DNA of 64,000 bases from assembly GCA_027922465.2 (NCBI GenBank), contig BQMF02000227.1:372001-436000 (forward strand), given 5' to 3'. The notes beneath the pieces were generated by a model that was given only the letters and a program-made list of their open reading frames with translations, was not told the DNA's origin and did not search any database. Below are positions 58,201 to 64,000 of this stretch, one piece after another. Origin of the DNA: Turritopsis dohrnii. Taxonomy: Eukaryota; Cnidaria; Hydrozoa; Anthoathecata; Oceaniidae. The first letter of the stretch is position 1. Every line of letters starts with the position of its first letter. The translations under genes and the position numbers were made by a program.

Positions 58201-60421
58201 CTGAGTATTCACTAGTTGGGTCACGTTTCACTGTATCGAGGCCGCACTGACCATAATTTAACTGCTTTGTATAGCCTGTCTAGTGCACTCACGTTTCACA
58301 AACCACGGTTGTGGAAGAGCCTTGTAACCTAGCGTAACGAAGAATCTAGGCTAGTGCTGTGGACAAAAAAATGTGGAATTACTGACGGACGGACGGACAC
58401 GCGCTAATGAAAGATCAGCTGCTTTCCGCGCTGACCAACAAGAATGGTTTGAAGAGAAATGTTGCGACCCTTTAAGCGAATGTTGTTATGAATATCCTTA
58501 TGAAAATCTTTGTTTAGCTGGGATGCGGACCTTGCGGAATTAGCCGACACTTGGACTTCCAAAGAATCAGGTTTCATCTTTATTTTTGATTTTGACTCTT
58601 GATTTTCAATCTCCTTTAACATATTCGGTTAATTTTGATTGGTTGATTTTACCATTCCCATGATTCAACGGATGAAATTGACCTTCAGGAGAAACGTTAC
58701 TCAGGGATGGAAATAAGGAAATTCTGAGCTGTCGGATATTTTTAATGAAATGCCTAAAGACCCTGTCGCCCACCATGACGAAGAAACTTTTTGAATTTTG
58801 ATCCCCCCAAAACAACCTCTATGGTCATTTTTAACTCATTTTAAGATCGTCTTTGTTGTATCGCTTATCTCTTGCATTCCATTCAATTTCTACACGTATG
58901 TTGCATGTTTGCTTGTGTAAGCAGTGAAGCAGCCATCATGCAGCGAAGTATTATTATTGCCTAGCCTGACGGAAAATTTCAACCCAGGGCTTCTTTTTCT
59001 CTCATTTTTTAACAATAGAAAATATTCTTTCATGTGATTTTAACTTTCGAACGTTTTATATTACTCACGTGATTTTCACATGTTCCTGAATGTTACGCAG
59101 TTTATACGTTTTGGCGCGAAAACGAAGGACTTGTTACTACATAGAAGAAAGTGAGAGTAAAAAAAAGAAGCATAATAGATTATCTTTCTGTCGGACATTT
59201 CTATATTTTTTTTGAGGATTTTACGCCGACCGTTTCTGGAAAGCTCACGGAAATCGCCCGCGTATGTCCGGCAGCTATTTCTAACCCTGGTTAAATCGTC
59301 CCGGAGATTCCCGCGGGTTTAGCTTCCATTTCTTTCCGTGGTAGTTCAATGTTTATAGAGAATTCTTAATTGATTACTCAGCCGATCTTAAGATCGAGAT
59401 GAGTATTGGAATCGGCGTTTTTCTTCATTATTCTTCATTAAATTTTGCCGTTTTCGGAAAGTCCGTTCGAATTTCGGGTTGTTTGTTTATTCAGAATAGT
59501 TAATGACAGACCCAAAACTTTATGCTAAATGCAATACAAAAAGGCCACTTTCAAATTGTAATAGATTTAATAGTGTTGAAGTCAATGCAATTGTGAAAGT
59601 CCTCGATCCATATAATGTTACATAATTTATGTTAGGTATACTTCTGCAATTTATTTAGTCTTCCTTGCTTCGTACTAGGCTCGTACTAATAGCGTCATCT
59701 CAAAGGGCTTCCCTGTAATGTAACATTGAGCAAAATTTAATCGCAATTATAATTGTGATATGGGCTGAGTTACCGCCCTTTAGTGCTGAGTTACCGCCCT
59801 TTAGGGCTGTTTTATTTTCATTTATTTAGTTGAATTCAGGACTGATGATGAACAAAAAACCGTGATAAAATAAATTGTCGTAGTTTCGAAAATAAATTGT
59901 CGTAGTTTCGAAAATTCCTCTTAGTTCTGTTCGCAACTGACGTAAAAGTGACGTTTGATGAATTTCGTCAGAAGATGATTGCGACCTGCACATCGAAGAC
60001 CATCATCATTACCAACCCTGGTATGTCTCCTATTCACATTTATACTTTTCAGCGTCTGGTGAGAATTTGTATAGTAGCTAATAACATGGCTTTAAGGGAA
60101 ATTTAAGCAAATTTCACGAATGACTAATGTTCTTCCTAGTTATCACATGATTGGTTGAAATTTGATTGACGTTTTCGCTTGGGCAGGAAATTTCTGATTA
60201 ATTTACCAAAGACGTCAATCAAAGACGTCAATCAAACACCATGTGATTAGCACGTGTATACTTGCATCAAACTTCGAACTTCGTTAGGTAGCATCTTGAT
60301 TTCTATGTACTCCAACCCATTCTTCTTATGTTTTCAGACACTCCTGAAGCTCATCATCTTTTCAACTATGCTCAATCGGTCAAGACGTTGGGTGATGACG
60401 TTATTGCAGATGAGACAAACC
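48028..60421 (+). CDS. MEIOB: MEIOB, meiosis-specific OB-fold protein (5' part, continues beyond)
   Basis: Nine exons keep one frame (314 codons): 48028-48177, 48471-48528, 48596-48727, 48810-48885, 49450-49642, 50519-50619, 58518-58570, 59925-60020 and 60338-60421. The product follows MEIOB from its N-terminus: IIGLVISKYEARSFPDKK, NIGSFRYSMTFVIRDSPEDF, WGQQDFITRVHQSFKVGD, then LPIRDANDYYTLIDVQANRHS, KRREVKLFDETS, WDADLAELADTWTSKESV, LFATDVKVTFDEFRQKM, TSKTIIITNPDTPEA. These cover OB-A and much of the central RPA1-like OB fold. MEIOB works with SPATA22 and RPA on single-stranded DNA in meiotic recombination. Human MEIOB continues with a zinc-ribbon and third OB region; these exons are not found and should lie past the 61.2-64 kb transposon. 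Intron 6 is about 7.9 kb because mobile elements fill it. The exon 1 donor is the first unit of a (GTAT)n run. Confidence 0.92.
50011..50175. mobile_element. hAT-like MITE, copy 2
   Basis: It begins cagtggcggatctagaggta and ends tacctctagatccgccactg, an 18- to 20-bp perfect inverted repeat. It is the better preserved copy of the element at 19948-20111. The sequence acccc abuts both ends, so a short target duplication is possible. It lies in MEIOB intron 5. Confidence 0.85.
50281..50365. repeat. three 27-bp tandem repeats
   Basis: The unit 'aaaatacggttataggtgta' plus tcccttc occurs three times in MEIOB intron 5, with one a/g difference. Confidence 0.85.
50655..51125. repeat. decayed repeat rich in gtcaggga motifs
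   Basis: Motifs 'ggaaaatcagggaaaa', 'aagtcagggaaagtcagg' and 'gtcagggaaaatattttggg' recur across about 470 bp. The outer ends 'cgtctggaaaa' and 'tttccagca' are roughly complementary. It resembles a decayed MITE-type element; the superfamily is not identified. Confidence 0.4.
52399..52560 (+). repeat. degenerate short tandem repeat of ataaggtc-type units
   Basis: Units of about 10-11 bases (ataaggtcta, ataaggagca, ataaggtcag, ataagttctg) repeat with drift across about 160 bases, inside the core of the foldback element next to its left arm. Confidence 0.7.
54322..55173 (+). mobile_element. non-autonomous Helitron 1 of 3
   Basis: It begins TCTATATATTAATAGCCG and ends CTAG. Just before the end lies a 3' hairpin with 7-bp stem ggcggcg / cgccgcc and loop agcga, then ttggcggctag. 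This is the standard Helitron layout (5' TC, subterminal hairpin, 3' CTRR). A (ctgt)n run lies near the 5' end. No Rep/helicase frame. The base before it is A, consistent with A|T insertion. Confidence 0.85.
55174..56123 (+). mobile_element. non-autonomous Helitron 2 of 3
   Basis: It starts immediately after the CTAG of copy 1 with TCTATATATTAATAGCCG and ends with the same hairpin and CTAG. It shares most of its length with copies 1 and 3 but has its own substitutions and indels, for example extra sequence near 55620-55700 and 55910-56000. Confidence 0.85.
56124..57166 (+). mobile_element. non-autonomous Helitron 3 of 3
   Basis: It starts immediately after the CTAG of copy 2 and ends ggcggctag followed by T at 57167. 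Its last third (about 56800-57120) differs from copies 1 and 2, so it may have gained a different internal segment while keeping the family ends. Confidence 0.82.
59453..59546 (-). repeat. dispersed repeat B, arm 2 (inverted)
   Basis: Reverse complement of 21258-21361: 'ccgttttcggaaagtccgtt', 'gtttgtttattcagaatagt' and 'tatgctaaatgcaatac'. It lies in MEIOB intron 7. Confidence 0.7.
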
Positions 60422-61194
60422 GTAAGTCCAACCATCAATCATGTTGAAAATATACTTCGGGTTTTTTTCTCTACTTTACATACGTTTTTCCCACGATAAC
60501 TCTTTCCTCTGAAGAGCGAAAGAGATGAGTTATAAAAGCATACACCCTTTGTTGTAAACATAAAGATCAAATTTATCCAGAAGAAAGCATATACTGCAAG
60601 CTCAGGGACTGATCATATGGAGCTTTTTATTCCGGCAAGACGAGACGAGATGTTATGATGTGATCCTAGTTTTCCTCAAGGCCAATTTGGAACGTACGAT
60701 TTTTCATACGATTTTTGTCGTACAGGTCGTATCGCACTGTGTAAACATAAAAAGTCGTGCGAAAATGTGTCGTATTATGGTGTCGTGCACGATAAAAAAA
60801 AATGTTAAAGATGTTCAACATTCATTCATAAGACATGATATGAAATTAACCAATCACATCGAAGAAAAGAAAAAAAAACAAGCAAACAAATCATTTATAT
60901 TTTTGAAGTTTCTCTTTAACACGGAATAGTGAAGAAGATGATAAAATACAAAAATCTGATAACTTTATTGGGACTCTACGAAATGAAGAAAGTCTTTGGA
61001 ATGTTGTAAATCCGAAATGAAGTCTTTGGAATGCTGTAAATCCGAAATATACAGATAGTTTTACGTTTCGTTTTTGCTTCATTTTCATTTGTAGAAAAAA
61101 ACACGTTTCTTCGAGAAAAAAACAAAAGCCATATATGGCATAAAACGGTAGCAGCATTTCAACTCGCAATATGCAAAACGAAATAGATTCTACC
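60422..61194. other. MEIOB intron sequence, no exon recognised
   Basis: After the donor at 60422 (c|gtaagt) I find no continuation of MEIOB before the transposon. A short stretch at about 61139-61165 (aaaacggtagcagcatttca) is another fragment of the foldback family end. Confidence 0.5.
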
Positions 61195-61471
61195 TTATTA
61201 CACGAATATTACGAGACATGTAATTAACACGAATGGAAAATTTTCGTGTTAATAAAAACCCCGTTAATTTTTGACTCGTGTAAATTTACCCTCCGTTAAT
61301 TAATGGATATGTTTAAAAAACCTCCCTTAATTTATTCCCAGCGTTAATTTTCAAAATCACCCTTAGATTGAACCGGAAATGATATTTTATGGCAAATTCA
61401 TAATTATCTTTCTTGCTTTATATTAGTAACTACAATATTGTTCTTGTTTCATTGTGTTCCTAAAAACGCCG

Positions 61472-62032
61472 TTATTCGTCAATCAATTCGATTTCGCTCT
61501 CTCCATCGTCTATCTCACAGTCACTGTTTTCCATTTCATCACCTACTAATTCCTTTAGTATTTCTTTTGAATTGTCTATGTAAGCTCCAGCTATCGGATA
61601 CTGTACATCTTTTACCTTTTCCATTAAAACTGATAGGTTTTCTGGGCTATCCCAAGTGACCGATACTTTAATTGGAATCTCCAACCCACCTTGTAGCAAG
61701 GGGGAGGCTATGGGTTCTTTTTTGGAAACCTCTACCTCATACTTGGCTCCTTCCAAGATCGAGTACCATACATATCGTGATAGTTCCCTCGGTATATGAC
61801 CAACAATTATCCAGCCAAATCTTCCTCTCATTGTAACTCTACCAGCTACTGCAAATTTATCGTGTTCATTGTTTTCCTCTCTTTTGAGCGTCACCTTCTC
61901 TTTTTCATAAGGTTTCCAATTAACACTGTTCTTGTAAACATGATATCCTCTTAACCCTGAGTAAAACTCGAAGTGGTTTGCCATCTTATTCAACGAAAAA
62001 CTTACGAAACCAGCAAACGAAAACATTGACAA
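61472..62032 (-). CDS. HIRAN-domain protein encoded by the transposon
   Basis: The frame encodes 186 residues. Residues about 21-130 match the HIRAN domain: FEFYSGLRGYHVY, VTLKREENNEHDKFAV, VGHIPRELSRYVWYS and a closing IPIKVSVTWDSPENL strand. In HLTF and relatives this domain binds 3' ends of single-stranded DNA at stalled replication forks. The C-terminus (about 155-186) is highly acidic. Translation may start at Met1 or at Met17 (61984), which precedes the domain directly. The gene is head to head with the transposase across 192 bp, suggesting a shared promoter. Both lie between the element's inverted ends, so I infer it is part of the transposon. No helicase or nuclease domain is attached. 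Confidence 0.78.
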   Translation of the reverse strand: MSMFSFAGFVSFSLNKMANHFEFYSGLRGYHVYKNSVNWKPYEKEKVTLKREENNEHDKFAVAGRVTMRGRFGWIIVGHIPRELSRYVWYSILEGAKYEVEVSKKEPIASPLLQGGLEIPIKVSVTWDSPENLSVLMEKVKDVQYPIAGAYIDNSKEILKELVGDEMENSDCEIDDGESEIELIDE

Positions 62033-62224
62033 GACTGCGTCAATTCTTTTGCGTTTTTTATGTTTTGTTTTGCAAAGTGCAATGCAATGTTTTCAAAGCC
62101 TTAAAAGTTTGAACTTGGAAACGTTCCAATCGTCGAATGCAAATTCGAACGTTTTGTGTTCGATTTTAGAATCGTAGCTTTGTTTACAATTTCATTTTGA
62201 GCGTTGGGTAGCTAACAGTTCAAA

Positions 62225-63712
62225 ATGTCACTGCTGAATTATTTTAAAAGTGCCAATAGCAGTGATGTGGCAAGTGCTGCAAGTGCCATTAAATCGATGG
62301 AGAGTGGCCAAAACCTACCATCAAGCATTTCTAACAAGGAACTTTTAAAAGTTAAAGAAAGTTTGCAAGTTGTTGAACGAAAATCTGGTAAAAGAACAAC
62401 CTACAAAGAAATTGAAAAACGAGAGATTGCAAAATCTGCAATGATGTTTGGAGCTACTGCTGCAGTTAGAAAATATCGTAAACAATTTCCTTCTCTGACC
62501 GAAGGCACTGTGCGACCATGGGTAAAAGCCTACAGAAAATCGCTACAAGAGCAAAAAAAAACTAACTCAGATGATATTGTTTTAAAAATTGGAAAGCAAA
62601 GAGGCAGACCACTTTTATTAGAAGAATCGCTTGACCATAAGTTGCGCTCAATGTTGACAAGTTTACGTTTGGCCGGTGCAGGTATAAACATTCATGTTGT
62701 TCGCGGTGTTTTGAATGGCCTGGTGCGAGCTAACCCGATCGAGTATGGAAGGTATGTCGAGTTCAATGTTACAAGATCGTGGACTCGATCATTGTATCAG
62801 AGAATGAAATTTTCACGCCGAGCAGTAACAACATCAAGACCAATCATCACTAGATCACTGTGGACAGAGGTAAGATCGCAATACCTTTTCGAAATCATCG
62901 ACAAAGCTCTGACATATGACATTCCTGATGAACTAATAATAAATGTTGATCAAACGCCATCAAAGTTTGTGGCAACAGATAATGTTACCATGGCTGCTAA
63001 AGGGGAGAAGCATATTTCCCGTGCTGGTGCAACTGATAAGCGCGCCATTACTGTTACACTTGCCGAAACCTTAGACGGTGAAATTCTTCCTTTCCAGCTC
63101 ATCTACACAGGAAAAACCAAAAGATCGTTACCGAGTGTCAAATTTCCCGAAGGCTTTTGCCTTGCATACAATCCAAAACATTGGAGCAACGAAACTGAAA
63201 CGCTGCGATTGATTGATGAAGTCTTGGTCCCCTACATTACAAAGATTAAGGAAGCAAAATCGTTGCCACCGACACAAAAAAGTTTGTTACTCTGGGATGC
63301 TTTCAAAGCCCAATCAACAGAAGTTGTCAAGGATTCACTTGAAGCCAATAAGATCGAGGTAGTTACTGTGCCGAAAAACATGACGCATTTGCTCCAACCC
63401 CTCGATTTAACAACCAACGCCACGTTTAAAAAGATCGAAAAACGAGCTTTCAGTGAATATTTCACAAGCTGTATAATGAAGGCCCTTGAAGTGGAGCCAG
63501 ACCGAGATGTGACCTCTATAGAAGTTGATCTCCGTCTATCAACCTTAAAACCCCGACATGCAAAGGTCATGACAGAGTTGTATGACTACCTAAAAACTGA
63601 AGACGGGAGAAAGGTCATCGAATCTGGTTGGAAAGCAGCAGGTATCAAAGAAAACCTCGATCAAGCCCGTAAGAATAAGAGAAACCCTTTCAAAAAGAAT
63701 CCTTTTCAATAG
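62225..63712 (+). CDS. DDE transposase, pogo/Tc1-mariner-like
   Basis: The uninterrupted frame encodes 495 residues. An N-terminal helix-turn-helix-like region (KRTTYKEIEKREIAK ... KYRKQFPSLTEGTVRPW) is followed by a basic RGRPLLL AT-hook-like motif at about 125-132. The catalytic core shows the DDD pattern: D242 in NVDQTPSKF, D358 in LLLWDAFKAQ and D394 in HLLQPLDLTTNATFKK, the last being the signature of the pogo/Tigger/jerky DDE_1 group. The enzyme would cut and paste the element at its inverted ends. The C-terminus is basic (RKNKRNPFKKNPF). The extreme N-terminus, MSLLNYFKS, looks like a degenerate PCNA-binding (PIP) peptide. No stops or frameshifts are seen, so the copy could be active or recently active. 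Superfamily is firm; exact family not named. Confidence 0.9.
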   Translation: MSLLNYFKSANSSDVASAASAIKSMESGQNLPSSISNKELLKVKESLQVVERKSGKRTTYKEIEKREIAKSAMMFGATAAVRKYRKQFPSLTEGTVRPWVKAYRKSLQEQKKTNSDDIVLKIGKQRGRPLLLEESLDHKLRSMLTSLRLAGAGINIHVVRGVLNGLVRANPIEYGRYVEFNVTRSWTRSLYQRMKFSRRAVTTSRPIITRSLWTEVRSQYLFEIIDKALTYDIPDELIINVDQTPSKFVATDNVTMAAKGEKHISRAGATDKRAITVTLAETLDGEILPFQLIYTGKTKRSLPSVKFPEGFCLAYNPKHWSNETETLRLIDEVLVPYITKIKEAKSLPPTQKSLLLWDAFKAQSTEVVKDSLEANKIEVVTVPKNMTHLLQPLDLTTNATFKKIEKRAFSEYFTSCIMKALEVEPDRDVTSIEVDLRLSTLKPRHAKVMTELYDYLKTEDGRKVIESGWKAAGIKENLDQARKNKRNPFKKNPFQ

Positions 63713-64000
63713 ACATTTTTGTAGAACATTTTGCAACATTTTTGTTAACATTTTTTTATTGTAGAGTTCCGATGCATTTTCTAGTTCTAACATAGTTTTC
63801 ATGGAGATTCATTAATTGTCTGTTCCTTCAGTAGCTCTCTTACTTTGCTTCTGTTTTAAGTATCTTTTTGACAAAATCGTGTTAATTATGTACCATTTGA
63901 ATTCTTAAAAGGTGTTATTCGTGTTAATTACCACTCACTCTAAAGTTTACACCTGGCCATTCGTGTTAATTTCATGTCGTGTTAATTTCAAGGCCGTTAA

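Larger units (their letters stand above)
61195..64000. mobile_element. autonomous-looking pogo/Tc1-mariner-type DNA transposon with two genes (right end cut by window)
   Basis: The segments 61216-61236 and 63957-63977 are inverted copies agreeing at 20 of 21 positions (core aattaacacgaatgg). The motif cgtgttaatt or its complement recurs near both ends (61190-61350 and 63870-64000), like subterminal transposase-binding repeats. Between the ends lie a transposase gene (+) and a divergent HIRAN gene (-). The outer right terminus probably lies just past base 64000. The element is inserted downstream of MEIOB exon 9, likely in an intron. Confidence 0.8.

Overview
This 64 kb window is AT-rich nuclear DNA from an animal. 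Its genes carry many GT-AG introns and encode metazoan families: SOCS, the PRC2 subunit SUZ12, the IMD-SH3 adaptor BAIAP2/IRSp53, and the meiotic protein MEIOB. Between and inside the genes lies a dense set of eukaryotic mobile DNA: MITEs, a tRNA-derived SINE, Penelope and Jockey/CR1 remnants, Helitrons, and a pogo-like DNA transposon. The gene set and base composition would fit a cnidarian or another early-branching or invertebrate animal. The sequence alone does not fix the species.

Layout. 1-5.1 kb: no recognised gene. 5.1-5.7 kb (-): intronless SOCS2/CISH-like gene. 7.6-14.5 kb (+): DESI1-type PPPDE isopeptidase whose exons run on, in phase, into PUL-domain exons, so the locus probably makes a PPPDE-PUL fusion as well as a short form. 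14.5-16.5 kb: tandem repeats. 16.6-17.8 kb (-): intronless type II membrane protein resembling alpha-1,3-fucosyltransferases (GT10) but lacking the usual donor-site residues. 17.8-23.6 kb: MITEs and dispersed repeats. 23.6-32.0 kb (-): complete 15-exon BAIAP2/IRSp53 homologue (688 codons). 34.2-41.6 kb (-): complete 14-exon SUZ12 homologue (666 codons) with a dead Jockey/CR1-type retrotransposon in intron 2. 42-47.5 kb: Penelope remnant, MITEs, a tandem duplication and a Helitron tail. 48.0-60.4 kb and probably beyond (+): the first nine exons of a MEIOB homologue. Its sixth intron holds a foldback element with arms of about 800 bp, and three head-to-tail Helitrons sit inside one arm. 61.2-64.0 kb: a DNA transposon encoding a DDE transposase and, divergently, a HIRAN-domain protein. 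It runs to the window end.

I assembled exon models by hand from splice signals, reading-frame continuity and remembered family motifs; no database search was run. Each multi-exon model keeps one open frame across all its junctions, which is strong internal support. The host genes are unrelated housekeeping, chromatin, cytoskeletal and meiotic genes with no operon logic. The most unusual items are the PPPDE-PUL fusion, the HIRAN-carrying transposon, the abutting Helitron array and the divergent GT10-like gene.
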